DNA of 64,000 nt from Paenibacillus phytorum (GTDB lineage Bacteria; Bacillota; Bacilli; Paenibacillales; NBRC-103111): contig NZ_WHOA01000182.1 of NCBI RefSeq assembly GCF_013141715.1, forward strand, positions 19,260 to 83,259. Direction: 5' to 3'. Shown piece after piece: positions 9,095 through 19,319 of this stretch. Below the pieces are notes generated by a model, which searched no databases, had not been told where the DNA came from, and saw only the letters and a program-made list of their open reading frames with translations. Each line of letters begins with the position of its first letter. Position 1 is the stretch's first letter. Position numbers and translations under genes: made by a program.

Positions 9095-10120
9095 TTGAAA
9101 GGTATTCTGGAAAATGTAGCACGGACAACCATGCAGATGGATTTTAATGTAGACAAGAAAGGCGATTGGGACTGGGGAGCAGGCGTCGCTTTGTACGGAT
9201 TGCGCAAAGTGTATGAGACAACCGGAAGCCAAGAGATCTATAACTTCATCAAAACGTTTATCGACTCTAACATGGCGAACAGCCAGAATATTTCGTATAA
9301 CATCAATACGACCGCACCGCTGCTCTCGGTTTTGCTGCTCTATCGAGAAACGGGAGAACCTCATTACCTTGATTTTGCCGAAAAATTTGCCAGTTGGCTC
9401 ATGAAGGAAGCTCCACGTTTATCTAATGGGGCTCTTGAGCATACGGTCATTAACGATAAGTTTGCCGGTGAAATGTGGGTCGATACCGTATTTATGGCCG
9501 GTGTGTTCTTAACGGAGTTGGGTCAGATATTGAATAAAGCAGCTTATATCGAAGAAGGACTGCTGCAGGCGAGGCTTCATATCGAAGCCCTTCAAACCAG
9601 GGGAAATGGGTTGCTCTACCATGGCTACAGTCTGGCGAGTAATCATCATCTCAGCGGCTGTCTCTGGGCTAGAGGAAACAGCTGGGTAACGATCAGCATA
9701 CCCGAAATATTCGCAACCTTGACGGGTTATGAAAAGGAAAAGAGTTGGTTTTTTGATAGAATCCAATTGCAGGTCGAGGCACTGGCAGCTGTTCAAAAGG
9801 ACAATGGCATGTGGTCTACCATTCTAGATGATGCCTCCTCTTATGAGGAAACTTCTGCTACGGCGGGCTTTGTATATGGCATATCTAAAAGCGTTCGTAT
9901 GGGCTATTTGGATAAAAAATACTTACTCTGCGCGGAAAAAGGGTATAAGGCTGTACTTCGGCATATTACGGAAGAGGGGACGGTACTGAGTGTTTCGGCA
10001 GGAACGGGCATTCAAAGAAGTATACAGGAGTATAACGCTATTCCCCGGCAGTCGATTATGCCATGGGGTCAAGGAATTACTTTGTTAATGCTCTGCCAAG
10101 AGGCGCACGAAACAACTTAA
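9095..10120 (+). CDS. GH105 unsaturated rhamnogalacturonyl hydrolase-like enzyme (YteR/YesR type)
   Basis: Cytosolic hydrolase that removes the unsaturated uronic acid left by polysaccharide lyases. Family signatures are DWDWGAGVALYGL near residue 24, NTTAPL near 71, WVDTVFMAG with the likely catalytic acid D130, LLYHGYS with H176, and WARGNSW at 191-197. The (alpha/alpha)6 barrel length of about 340 residues is normal. The start is a TTG with CGGAGGTG six bases upstream. Only 15 bases separate it from the preceding gene, so both share a transcript. A paralogue lies at 32795. Whether it acts on GalA-Rha, GlcA-Rha or another disaccharide cannot be told by eye. Confidence 0.9.
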   Translation: MKGILENVARTTMQMDFNVDKKGDWDWGAGVALYGLRKVYETTGSQEIYNFIKTFIDSNMANSQNISYNINTTAPLLSVLLLYRETGEPHYLDFAEKFASWLMKEAPRLSNGALEHTVINDKFAGEMWVDTVFMAGVFLTELGQILNKAAYIEEGLLQARLHIEALQTRGNGLLYHGYSLASNHHLSGCLWARGNSWVTISIPEIFATLTGYEKEKSWFFDRIQLQVEALAAVQKDNGMWSTILDDASSYEETSATAGFVYGISKSVRMGYLDKKYLLCAEKGYKAVLRHITEEGTVLSVSAGTGIQRSIQEYNAIPRQSIMPWGQGITLLMLCQEAHETT

Positions 10121-10141
10121 GTCATGAAGGGGGTAAGTGAT

Positions 10142-13100
10142 ATGAAGACAAGGCGCAGGCTGTTTGCGATCCTTATGATGGTATGCATGTTGTCCACTTT
10201 CATCGTAAATCCATGGGAAACTTCCACTGTTTATGCAGAAACGACAGCTGCTCCGGACAAAGCGGAGTACCTGTTGGATGAAGATTTTTCTAATCTTGCC
10301 ACTTCCTACGAACCTAATGACATCGTGCCCAGCGGATGGGATGTGAAAAGAGCTGGAGGATCGATCTCCTACAGTTTTAACAATTGGTTTAAAATCAGTG
10401 ATACCAGTGATGTACTTCCCGTATCCATGAATAAACAAATACGATCTCAGAATGCCGGAATCCTTACCCTGGAATACCGCTTTAAGATGCCATCTGTCGT
10501 AAATGGTGTAAAGTGGCAGCTTCGAAGCGGAGTAACTGAAGGGGTCAGCCTTGAGGTTAAGAATGGTAATTTAGTTCTGGAGTCTAGTGATGCTAGTTAC
10601 AATCTCCAGACGATCAACGCTAATGCGGAATATGGAGTTAAAGTGATCGCCGACCTGGATGCCAAAAAAGTTCAGGTTTATGTAAACGGTATCGTAAAAG
10701 CATCGGAGAAGAGTTTTACTAACGATGTGGCATTTGTAGATAACTTTCATGTGATCACGGGTGATGTAACAACGGGAGACCTATTTTTTGCTCCGGTAAA
10801 GATTCACAAAGGGTATGCCATTAATGAGAAATTTATATCCACGGTTCAAGGCCCCCTTCCTGAGGATTGGCAGTCACAGACTAGTGGTGGTGTGATTGCT
10901 GTGGAGAAGATGGATAATTCCAAGCCGCCGGATGTGTTTAGTCTGAAGATGAACGCGACGAATGCAACTGGCGAGATGAGTATGGAGAAATCTGTACCTT
11001 CTCAGGAAGGAAGCTTGATTTTTGAATACAAAGTATTTATTCCCGTTAAAATGGATGGTTTTTCAGCTGCGCTAAAAAATGAAAATTCGACAGTCTTCCA
11101 ATGGCTTACAGCAGATGGGAAATTTGCTTATAAGAACTCGAGTGGTCAAAATGTGGCCTTCTACGACTACATACCAAACCTCTGGTATCATGTAAAACTC
11201 AAACTGAATACAGTGACCGGTAAAGCAGATCTTTACCTGAACGGCAAGTTGAAAGTGGAACAAATAGACATCCCGCCCAGCGGTGTTAACCGTGTTAACT
11301 TTTCAATCGGAGGCTCAAATAGGGGAAGCATGTCACTGGATGATATCCTCTTGTATCACGAGGCGGCAGAGCCTCTGGATTATGTGCCCGCACCTGTCCC
11401 TGCAAACTCGGATGATGAATTGGTAGGAGCTCAGGCTTGCTCCTTGTGGAGAGAAGGGCAGCACCTGGGATGGGACCGGATCAATCCATATCCAGAAAGA
11501 AAGCCTTATCTTGGTTATTATGACGAAGGTAACCCAGAGGTAGCTGACTGGGAAATCAAATGGATGGCTGAGCATGGGATTGATTTCCAGATGTATTGTT
11601 GGTACAGACCGACAGGCACAGAAGGAAAGCCGATAAAGGAGCCTCGACTGGGAGCAGCGCTTCATGATGGTTATTTCAATGCCAAGTACAGCGACAAGGC
11701 CGATTTTATGATCATGTGGGAGGCCTCATCCTCCAAAGTTAGCGGAAGCCAGGATTTCAGAAACAATGTTGTGCCGTATTGGATGGAATACTATTTTAAA
11801 GATCCACGATATGTGGTCATTGACAATAAGCCTGTCATTGGGATTTTTAGTTATTCCGGCTTGAAACGGAATTTCGGAGGCACTCCGGCAGGTGTGAAGG
11901 CTGAAGTGGAATACTTAAGACAGGCAGCCAGGGATGCCGGCTTCGATGATGTTATTATTCTGATATCCAATTCAAGTGCTGACGCCTCCTTGATACAAGA
12001 AATGAAGTCTGACGCCGGACTAGATGCCATGTTTGCCTACTCATGGGGAGCTTTTGCAGGGAAAGAAGAATTGCAAAAGACAAAGCTGGAGCAGCAAAGA
12101 GATGCTGGTTCCATGGATGTGGTTCCTGTTGTTAGCATGGGAAGGGACGATCGTGCCTGGGATGGCCCCGCCGGATATTATGCGACGCCTGAGGAGTTCC
12201 AGTCAACGGGTCAATGGGTGAAGGACACTTTTGTGCCATCCTTGCCAGCAAACAGCGTGGGCCGGAAAATGGTTCTTCTGGACAACTGGAATGAATATGG
12301 AGAAGGCCATTTTATCATGCCTGCCGGATTAAACGGTTTCAAGTATCTGAACGCGATTCGTAATGTGTTTACGGAAAGCGGAGAACATTCGGACACTGTT
12401 CCTACAGAGGCGCAAAAAGAGAGAATCCGAGGCTTATATCCCGAAGGGCGGATTGTTCCTCCAAAAACAGTGGAAGTCCCTCCAATAACAGATATTAGTC
12501 CTATTACATACAGCAAGTTATGGGATTTCAACACGGATGGGGACAGCGAGGGCTGGACTGTAGCGAAGCAAGTCTATCCTGTAAGTATAGCAGGAGGACA
12601 CTATTCAGGTACATCAACAGGAAGTGATCCAGGCCTTCATTCACCGACTACTTTAGGGATATCAGCAGAAGAAAACCCCTATATCCATATCCGCATGAAA
12701 AATAGTTCCAGCGATACAGCCGGACAGATTTATTTCATTACGGAAACGGATCGAACTTGGAATGAAGCCAAAGGAATCGGTTTATTTGTAAGGCCAAATG
12801 ATAGCGGTTACACGGACTATTATGTTCCCATGTGGAGCAACAAGAAGTGGACGGGAAATATCCAAGCTATCCGATTCGATCCCCTTACAACTACGGGTGA
12901 TTTCAGCATTGACCGGATAGGACTTGTGAAGGTTCCCATTGCGGGAGTGAAATTGTATTTGAACGGGCAACCGATGAAAACCGTGACTCCGCTGGAAATG
13001 ATCGACGGCACTGTCATGCTGCCACTGGCTGAAGTTCTGGCGAAGGACGGCATTACGACCGAACGAGATGAAACAGGAGACATCCTAGCCATCAAGAATG

Positions 13101-16100
13101 GCAGTGTTATTCGGGTCGTGCCAGGACAGCTTACAGCTTATAAAGGAAATACGGCCGTAGCCCTGCAGCATGTTCCTGTGACGTCGAGCTATGACCTGTT
13201 AGTGTCACCTGATGCTTTAAAGGAACTATTTGGTTATAACTTTGCTTGGGAAGCGTTTGATGAGACCTTGTATATTTCCGGTCCATTCAAAATAGTTGGA
13301 GACAATATTTTAACAGATCCAGGGATGGAAATGGATACTCTATCATACTCCGGTGAAAGAATCGCTGCAGAGCTAAGTGCCACAGAGTACCATTCCGGTC
13401 ATCAGTCAGTTAAAGTCACCAAGGAGTATGCTTATGGAAAAATTCTTTTCCCCGGCATAGAGAATGGTAATGAATACTACTACTCGGCTTGGGGGAAGCT
13501 GGCTCCCGGCTCCACAGCGGGGGAAAAGCTTCGAATATGTCTTCAGTACAAAGTGAACGGCGAGACCAAACAGGTGGTGATGGTAACGGGACCTGCGATG
13601 GACACCTCCACTTGGAAAAAGGCAGAAGGGTATTTTAAGCTGAATGAAACCGGCACTATTACCAATTTAACCATGTATATCTATACGGATTTTCCGGCAG
13701 CGGCAGATAGCTACTATCTGGACGATGTGGAGATTCGGCCGGTGACTTATGCTAATGATCCAATCCCTGCTAGAGTCTCGGGAATCAGTCTGAATAAAAC
13801 GGCTATGGAGATTAATCCTGGAACGACAGCGAAGTTGATGGCTATCATTGAGCCTCTTAATGCGGTAGAAAGGGCAGTTACTTGGAGTTCTGACAATCCA
13901 GAAGTGGCAATCGTGGACGTGAATGGAGCTGTTTTCGGGAAAAAGGAGGGAAGCGCTCATATCACGGTTACATCGGTGGATGGGGGTAAAACGGCTACTT
14001 CATCTGTAACAGTTCGGGAAGGGGTTTACGAAACGGTCACCTTGACAGTAAAGCCTGATGGAACTGGCGATTTTATCTCTCCTAAATTGGCTAATGATAG
14101 CATTCAGGAAAGCAGCTCTGCCAAGCAGTATGTCATTCTGATCTATCCGGGAGTGTACACCGAGAAAAATTGGGTGGTAAAGCCCTATACGACGCTTCGA
14201 GGAACTGATAGGGATCAAGTTATCCTGAAAGGAGAGAACGCCGCTTCGGCCACGAACAGTGAAATTACCAATCAATCGACCGTATGGTTGAAGGGGACAG
14301 CAAATCTGGAGAATCTCACCGTCACCGCCAAAAACATGAGATATCCGATTCACAGCGAAGACAATGGCAATAATAAGGATGCTATCCATATCGTGAAAAA
14401 TTCCCATATTGAGCATTACGGCAATCTGGAAGCTGTCGTGTATCGCCAAAACTGGATGGCCGCACATCCGGGGGTTACTCCACCAGCAGACTTAGACCCA
14501 GCCAAGGTATGGGGAGGGATCAGCGGGGTTGGTTCCCATGCTTGGGGTTATGGATCCGCCAGCGGCGTAACGGAGATTGTGTATGGCAGCACGTTTGTTT
14601 CAAAAGCTGATGGCTGGTATGTGCATAATCGGGAGGATTTCACCAAACCCCAGATCAGTATCATCAACGACAGCAAAATTGTTTCTACGGAGACTTTGAA
14701 GCCTATTATCATACAATCGCTAGGCAGTGGGACCAAAGATGAGGTTATTTTCAACAACACGGAGATTATTGGGACTTACATGGTTCAGGACGATTCACCT
14801 TGGATTACGCAAAAACCAGAGAACCAATATGCCAACCATGCGGATTATAAGGTTACCTTTAATAACAGTACACCTATTGGATATTCAGATGAGCATAGGG
14901 GAAGAGCGCTAGCCTTGTTCAGTAAATCCACAAGCAGTATTTCGAGTGTAAAGGTCAGCGGTGATGCAGTACCAGCTATTCTAGGTCAGTATGAAACCCG
15001 AGACGGAGGCGGTGGCCTGAGCGGTTATCTATACGGCTATTGGGATGTATCCGGCATCAAAGTGGGTCTGAATGCCAACATTGAGGTCAATAATACGCTC
15101 GGAAGAAGGCTGGGGGACTGTACCATCATTCATAAGACACTTCAAGTGATCTTTGAAGATGGAACATCCAAAACGATCATTTTTAATGAAAATTATACCA
15201 ATCAGCCCAATACGTATATATTGGCAAAAATGAATGGTGTTTTGGGCGCTTCAGGGAGAGCGGCGGAGTATAACGTCACAGGCACTGAATACTATCCACA
15301 GGTACCAGATAAGCAATTAACTTTACAAAATAATACCCAGGTTGGCATTCCCCGATTTGCCGCTGTACGTTTTGATACCGACAATAACACGCTGCGACTT
15401 ATGAGCGCTGCTGATTCACCTGGAAGCTTTGTAGGCATCACGCTAGAGCGGATTATACCAGGCAAGTCGGGAAGAGTATTGACGGAAGGGATTATGAAAA
15501 AAAGTCAATTGAATGGTTTTACAGGAAACCTAATTAAGGGAACTCAAATTTCCATTGGCACCCAAGCTGGAAGTTTAATTGAAAACTCCAGTGCACCTGC
15601 ACTGCTAGTGGGAATCCAGACGGATTGGGCTTATTTTAAGGGGGATACGGAAGCTCCTATAAGCACTGCCTCCGTAAGTACGGTGACTCCAATCGGCAGC
15701 AACGGATGGTATACATCAGAAGTGACGGTAAGCATAGCCGTGTATGACCATTTATCTGGTGTAGCCAAAACAGAATATCAAGTAAATAACGGGGCATGGA
15801 TAACTTATACCGGTTCCATTCCTGCCTTTGTAGAAGGGACGTATAAGATCGGATATCGAAGCACGGATAAAGCAGGCAATGTAGAACAGGTCAAAACAAT
15901 TGAGTTTAAGATTGACCAAACAGCACCATTACTAACTGTTCAGTTAGATAAAACGTCAATATGGCCGCCGAATCATGAGATGGTGACGGTTCATGCTGCG
16001 GTGTACGCGAGTGATGCTGCATCAGGTGTTGCTTCTCTGGTGTTAACCTCCATTACAAGTAATGAACCGGATAGTGGTCAGGGTGACATTGAGGCTATTA

Positions 16101-16249
16101 TAGGCACGCCCGCTACTTCATTTCAGTTACGGGCGGAAAGATTAGGTAATGAAACGGGGCGAATATACACGATTACGTATACGATAATCGACCATGCAGG
16201 TAATAAATCAACATCGATAAGCACAGTTCGCGTACCACATAACCAATAA
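10142..16249 (+). CDS. Giant secreted modular protein: LamG-like, GH99/WbsX-like, Big2, pectinesterase-like helix, Ig-like
   Basis: About 2035 residues with a Sec signal peptide ending VYA. Approximate order: two LamG-like sandwiches (33-415), a GH99/WbsX-like barrel (420-750; opening AQACSLWREGQHLGW, with NWNEYGEGHF near 712), a sugar-binding-like domain (790-935), a copper-amine-oxidase-N-like domain (935-1050), a CenC-like binding module (1053-1200), a bacterial Ig Big_2 domain (1206-1293), a pectin-methylesterase-like beta helix (1298-1590), further beta structure, an OmpL47/Ig-like repeat (1838-1922) and a C-terminal Ig-like domain. I find neither an LPXTG nor SLH anchor. The esterase-like part begins correctly (VKPDGTGDF, YPGVY) but the usual catalytic Asp motifs are not evident. 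Start chosen: ATG 10142 behind GAAGGGGGTAAG, not 10124. Last gene of the operon. Confidence 0.85.
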   Translation: MKTRRRLFAILMMVCMLSTFIVNPWETSTVYAETTAAPDKAEYLLDEDFSNLATSYEPNDIVPSGWDVKRAGGSISYSFNNWFKISDTSDVLPVSMNKQIRSQNAGILTLEYRFKMPSVVNGVKWQLRSGVTEGVSLEVKNGNLVLESSDASYNLQTINANAEYGVKVIADLDAKKVQVYVNGIVKASEKSFTNDVAFVDNFHVITGDVTTGDLFFAPVKIHKGYAINEKFISTVQGPLPEDWQSQTSGGVIAVEKMDNSKPPDVFSLKMNATNATGEMSMEKSVPSQEGSLIFEYKVFIPVKMDGFSAALKNENSTVFQWLTADGKFAYKNSSGQNVAFYDYIPNLWYHVKLKLNTVTGKADLYLNGKLKVEQIDIPPSGVNRVNFSIGGSNRGSMSLDDILLYHEAAEPLDYVPAPVPANSDDELVGAQACSLWREGQHLGWDRINPYPERKPYLGYYDEGNPEVADWEIKWMAEHGIDFQMYCWYRPTGTEGKPIKEPRLGAALHDGYFNAKYSDKADFMIMWEASSSKVSGSQDFRNNVVPYWMEYYFKDPRYVVIDNKPVIGIFSYSGLKRNFGGTPAGVKAEVEYLRQAARDAGFDDVIILISNSSADASLIQEMKSDAGLDAMFAYSWGAFAGKEELQKTKLEQQRDAGSMDVVPVVSMGRDDRAWDGPAGYYATPEEFQSTGQWVKDTFVPSLPANSVGRKMVLLDNWNEYGEGHFIMPAGLNGFKYLNAIRNVFTESGEHSDTVPTEAQKERIRGLYPEGRIVPPKTVEVPPITDISPITYSKLWDFNTDGDSEGWTVAKQVYPVSIAGGHYSGTSTGSDPGLHSPTTLGISAEENPYIHIRMKNSSSDTAGQIYFITETDRTWNEAKGIGLFVRPNDSGYTDYYVPMWSNKKWTGNIQAIRFDPLTTTGDFSIDRIGLVKVPIAGVKLYLNGQPMKTVTPLEMIDGTVMLPLAEVLAKDGITTERDETGDILAIKNGSVIRVVPGQLTAYKGNTAVALQHVPVTSSYDLLVSPDALKELFGYNFAWEAFDETLYISGPFKIVGDNILTDPGMEMDTLSYSGERIAAELSATEYHSGHQSVKVTKEYAYGKILFPGIENGNEYYYSAWGKLAPGSTAGEKLRICLQYKVNGETKQVVMVTGPAMDTSTWKKAEGYFKLNETGTITNLTMYIYTDFPAAADSYYLDDVEIRPVTYANDPIPARVSGISLNKTAMEINPGTTAKLMAIIEPLNAVERAVTWSSDNPEVAIVDVNGAVFGKKEGSAHITVTSVDGGKTATSSVTVREGVYETVTLTVKPDGTGDFISPKLANDSIQESSSAKQYVILIYPGVYTEKNWVVKPYTTLRGTDRDQVILKGENAASATNSEITNQSTVWLKGTANLENLTVTAKNMRYPIHSEDNGNNKDAIHIVKNSHIEHYGNLEAVVYRQNWMAAHPGVTPPADLDPAKVWGGISGVGSHAWGYGSASGVTEIVYGSTFVSKADGWYVHNREDFTKPQISIINDSKIVSTETLKPIIIQSLGSGTKDEVIFNNTEIIGTYMVQDDSPWITQKPENQYANHADYKVTFNNSTPIGYSDEHRGRALALFSKSTSSISSVKVSGDAVPAILGQYETRDGGGGLSGYLYGYWDVSGIKVGLNANIEVNNTLGRRLGDCTIIHKTLQVIFEDGTSKTIIFNENYTNQPNTYILAKMNGVLGASGRAAEYNVTGTEYYPQVPDKQLTLQNNTQVGIPRFAAVRFDTDNNTLRLMSAADSPGSFVGITLERIIPGKSGRVLTEGIMKKSQLNGFTGNLIKGTQISIGTQAGSLIENSSAPALLVGIQTDWAYFKGDTEAPISTASVSTVTPIGSNGWYTSEVTVSIAVYDHLSGVAKTEYQVNNGAWITYTGSIPAFVEGTYKIGYRSTDKAGNVEQVKTIEFKIDQTAPLLTVQLDKTSIWPPNHEMVTVHAAVYASDAASGVASLVLTSITSNEPDSGQGDIEAIIGTPATSFQLRAERLGNETGRIYTITYTIIDHAGNKSTSISTVRVPHNQ

Positions 16250-16271
16250 GCTATGGGAAAACAGGTATGAC

Positions 16272-16694
16272 TTAAGCGTTTCTTTGGAGCTGAAGGCGAA
16301 TGCCTTCACGATCGATTTGAATCCAGTATTCGACGATACGTTCGTTTTCGATGCGATACACAGCGCTGGCGATCTCAATGATGGTTTGACCAGTTGGCGG
16401 AAAGCCGTCGACTTCTCCAATGTGAGTGCCGGTCTGTTTCCAGCGAACGTAAACACGATCATCCTGTGCAATAAGCTCTTGTACTTCCAGGTGAAAATCA
16501 CCGTAGGCTGCGATCATTTCCCTAACGTGATCAGCATAATTGGCAGGTGTTCGGCGAACGGTGGTTTCGTTTTCTGCGGTCATTTGATGAGCAAGCACCT
16601 GCTCGGCCATGTAGAGATTAGCTGTATCCGGCGCAATACCGGAGCGAACTTTTTCGAAAAATTGGCGTACGATTTCTGATGGAAACGTGGTCAT
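16272..16694 (-). CDS. SnoaL-like / ester-cyclase family protein
   Basis: A small NTF2-fold protein of about 140 residues. It has the family pattern: an N-terminal helix (VRQFFEKVRSG), HVREMIAAYGDFHLEVQEL, RWKQTGTHIGEVDGFPPTG and a closing strand (IVEYWIQIDREGIRLQL). Such proteins include polyketide cyclases, isomerases and many of unknown role, so no reaction is assigned. An upstream in-frame codon would add 14 residues, but AGAGGTG lies just before the ATG at 16694. It runs opposite to the giant gene, with only 22 bases between the two stop codons. Confidence 0.8.
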   Translation of the reverse strand: MTTFPSEIVRQFFEKVRSGIAPDTANLYMAEQVLAHQMTAENETTVRRTPANYADHVREMIAAYGDFHLEVQELIAQDDRVYVRWKQTGTHIGEVDGFPPTGQTIIEIASAVYRIENERIVEYWIQIDREGIRLQLQRNA

Positions 16695-16739
16695 AGGGCA
16701 CCTCTTCACATAATTGATTCTACTAATATTGTACATGAA

Positions 16740-16784
16740 AACGAAATCTCACTGATCAATTTCAGAGAGATTTTCGTTTTTTTT
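16740..16784 (+). terminator. Hairpin with T tract, probably bidirectional
   Basis: AACGAAATCTC at 16740-16750 pairs with GAGATTTTCGTT (one bulge), followed on the plus strand by a long T run. On the minus strand it is followed by TTTTC, so it can also end the BNR gene whose stop codon is at 16826. Confidence 0.65.
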
Positions 16785-16825
16785 ACTATTCAGCCTGAAA
16801 AAGGGGATGAAACGCTGTTATTTCA

Positions 16826-18046
16826 TTATTGTTTCCCCATAACCGTCTTCATCTTCAACGCCGTCTCATAACCGGTGAAATGCACATAATCCCCGTGCAT
16901 CCAGAGAAGGAGCGCGTCTTCTTGCCCGCTGCTCCGAGCTAGGACGGGCCTCACGTTGTTGCGGGAAGAACCGGTGGTTACGGCAGTGGACTCCCACGTT
17001 TTCCCATGATCGGCCGTATGCCAATGCTCAATCTCGAATATGCCGTTCACCGAACGGGATAGGTAGACGTTGGCTGGATCGGCATGATCCAGTATAAGAC
17101 CGCCTGAGTAGAAGGGCTCCCGTTCCACGGCGTCTTGCACGGTTTGCGGGAACCAGGAGCCGCCGGCTGTCATTTCATGATTCTCCCAGGAATCGCCGTT
17201 CCAATAGCTGTACCAATAGCGGTGGTCCGTATCGGAGTGGAAGACGGCGTACACGATGGCAGGACGACCGCTGGCGTCCACCGCAATATCCCAGATCCAG
17301 GCCTTCGCATCGTGCAGGATCCCGTCGAACACGACATCGGCATCGCGGGGAAGCATGGGAAGGCCGGAGGCCGGCTTAATGGCTGATCTGTCCGCACGAT
17401 AGACGATACCGTCTTGGATGCAGGCGAAATATATACAGTTATGCGGCTCTATATTGGGGTGTCCGTCGGTAAAAGCAAAGTAGATCGTATCCTCCCCGTT
17501 GCCCGCATACTTGACGTATGGGCGGGCTCCATCTCCCATTATTAAGGTTTGGGGCTCCGACCATGCGCCTTCTTCATCTGGACAGGTACTAAAGTTCGGT
17601 TTGAAATTGCCGCCCCGCCAGAACAAATACAGCTTCCGTTCCTGGCCGACATAGATCGGATTGGGGTACGTATAACCGTGCATGCCGCTCGTATTCTCCG
17701 GAAGTTCCTGTTCGGCGCTGAAGGATGTGATATCCTCGGCAGTTTCCATCTTGCGGTAATACATCGTCTTCCCGTTATGAGCTGAATAATAGATTATTGC
17801 GCGTCCATCGGCAGGAAAATAGAGCGAAGGATTCGCATGGTCGTCCTGTTGCAGACTTGGCTTAATCGTTACGGAGTCGAGGGTCCCGTCACGATGATCG
17901 TACGTACCGATCATGACGTGGCCATGTCTCGTTAACCAGCCGACATATGTACGGTCCTGCTGCCCGACATAACGGACTGCCCGCGGGTCGGCGAAGAAAC
18001 ACCACGCCCCGTCCTCTGTAAAACTTGCATAATTCTCTCCTCGCAT
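16826..18046 (-). CDS. BNR-repeat beta-propeller protein, putative glycan-active enzyme
   Basis: About 406 residues without a signal peptide. Recurring propeller-blade features include HANPSLYFPADGRAIIYYS, GARPYVKYAGNGEDTIYFAF, DASGRPAIVYAVFH and an Asp-box-like HTADHGKTWEST. This matches the BNR-4 group, which sits in loci for rhamnose- and uronate-containing glycans. Some related propellers are lyases or rhamnosidases (family knowledge), so a cytosolic glycan lyase or hydrolase is plausible but unproven. Start is uncertain: ATG at 18046 has AAGGAGG upstream, while ATG 18067 and GTG 18091 are in frame without better sites. It is divergent from the aldo/keto reductase and more GC-rich than its left neighbours. 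Confidence 0.78.
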   Translation of the reverse strand: MRGENYASFTEDGAWCFFADPRAVRYVGQQDRTYVGWLTRHGHVMIGTYDHRDGTLDSVTIKPSLQQDDHANPSLYFPADGRAIIYYSAHNGKTMYYRKMETAEDITSFSAEQELPENTSGMHGYTYPNPIYVGQERKLYLFWRGGNFKPNFSTCPDEEGAWSEPQTLIMGDGARPYVKYAGNGEDTIYFAFTDGHPNIEPHNCIYFACIQDGIVYRADRSAIKPASGLPMLPRDADVVFDGILHDAKAWIWDIAVDASGRPAIVYAVFHSDTDHRYWYSYWNGDSWENHEMTAGGSWFPQTVQDAVEREPFYSGGLILDHADPANVYLSRSVNGIFEIEHWHTADHGKTWESTAVTTGSSRNNVRPVLARSSGQEDALLLWMHGDYVHFTGYETALKMKTVMGKQ

Positions 18047-18230
18047 AGAAATCGAATCCTCCTTCATATGCTTTTTCGTCCCTTCTTGCACTCGGACGCG
18101 GGATACGTGGAAATGTCCAGATAAGGAAACGCCATCATGTTGGTTGCTATTCCATCAGCTGCCAATAGGTCAAGTTCCTACATTCTACATCATCCGCTAT
18201 AGGCTGTGAAGTTCGAATTTGGCGTGTTTT

Positions 18231-18290
18231 TTCTGGCAGATCGACCAAGAAAGCCTCTTCGTAAATTCCTTATACTTAAAGGTGATTCGA
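18231..18290 (+). promoter_or_regulatory. Box 1, copy a: conserved element upstream of the aldo/keto reductase-rhamnosidase operon
   Basis: TGGCAGATCGACCAAGAAAG starts at 18234, and CTTATACTTAAAG with a -10-like TATACT at 18271-18276 follows. A near copy lies at 29092-29150 before the sensor kinase gene, with the same order and almost the same distance (37 versus 36 bases from TGGC to the -10). No good -35 is present at 17 bases, which fits an activator-dependent promoter. The regulator is unknown; the AraC protein at 22464 is a candidate. Confidence 0.6.
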
Positions 18291-18308
18291 GGGAGGATGG
18301 TGCTTCTT

Positions 18309-19319
18309 ATGAAATATCGGAAATTCGGCAATACGGAATGGGACGTTTCGGAGATCGGTTTCGGAGGCTGGCAGATTGGCGGTGGCGGGGCTTTCGGACA
18401 AGTGGACGACTGCGAGTCGGTTAAAACCTTGCTTGAAGCGTGGGACCGGGGTATCAATCTGGTAGATACGGCTCAAATGTACGGGAAAGGCCACTCCGAG
18501 GAAGTCATCGGCATGGCGCTCAAGGAATGGAATCGTGATCATATTTATATAGCTTCCAAGGTTCAGCCTGTTCAATGGCCTCATCCGAATGAGATTGATC
18601 CGGATATGACAGGCCGTTATCCCGAAGCTCACATTCGCAAGCAGTGCGAGGACAGCTTGACTAGGCTAGGTGTGGAAGCGATTGATTTGTATCAGCTGCA
18701 TGGCTGGTTTCCGAAGGGGTTGGAGGATCGAGAATGGCATGAGGCGTTGACGGAGCTGCAGAAGGAAGGTAAAATCCGCGAGTTCGGCGTGTCGATTCGC
18801 GATTATCGTCCGCAGGACGGTATTGCACTTGCTGAGGCTGGGCTGATCCAAGCCCAACAGGTTGTTTATAATGTTTTTGAACAGCGGCCAGCGGAAGAAC
18901 TGTTTCCGGTGTGTAAGAAGAGCGGATTGGCTGTGCTTGCCAGGGTACCATTTGATGAAGGCTCGCTGATCGGCAGCTGGACGCCGGAAACCTACGAGAC
19001 TTTCGCGCCAGGCGATGTTAGACGGAGCTATTTCAAGGGCGATCGTTTCGTGCGGACGCTTGAGAAGGTGGAAGCGATCAAACAGACGATCCGTGAATAC
19101 GATGCTACTATGACGCTTGCCGAAGTTGCGCTCCGCTTCTGTCTATCGGATGAAGCTGTGAGCTGCGTCATTCCGGGTATGCGCAACGCCAAGGAATTGG
19201 AAGCCAATCTCAAGGTTTCGGACGGGAAGCCGTTGCCGGCTGAGCTGCTTGAGCAGCTGAAATCGTTCAATTGGCCGCGCAATTATCATAATCCGGACAC
19301 GCTGGTGGATCCGTTATGA
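18309..19319 (+). CDS. Aldo/keto reductase
   Basis: NAD(P)H-dependent oxidoreductase with a TIM-barrel fold, about 336 residues. Landmarks are MKYRKFGNTEWDVSEIGFGGWQIGG, the catalytic region DTAQMYGKGHSEEVIG (Asp and Tyr of the tetrad), the lysine in YIASKVQP, and DLYQLHGW with the histidine. The C-terminal cofactor-binding segment reads VIPGMRNAKELEANL. In glycan loci such enzymes often reduce or oxidise free sugars or keto-uronates; the substrate here is not known. The preferred start is ATG 18309. ATG 18297 also lies in frame, but it touches the GGGAGG ribosome site. First gene of an operon with the coupled ORF and the rhamnosidase. Confidence 0.88.
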   Translation: MKYRKFGNTEWDVSEIGFGGWQIGGGGAFGQVDDCESVKTLLEAWDRGINLVDTAQMYGKGHSEEVIGMALKEWNRDHIYIASKVQPVQWPHPNEIDPDMTGRYPEAHIRKQCEDSLTRLGVEAIDLYQLHGWFPKGLEDREWHEALTELQKEGKIREFGVSIRDYRPQDGIALAEAGLIQAQQVVYNVFEQRPAEELFPVCKKSGLAVLARVPFDEGSLIGSWTPETYETFAPGDVRRSYFKGDRFVRTLEKVEAIKQTIREYDATMTLAEVALRFCLSDEAVSCVIPGMRNAKELEANLKVSDGKPLPAELLEQLKSFNWPRNYHNPDTLVDPL

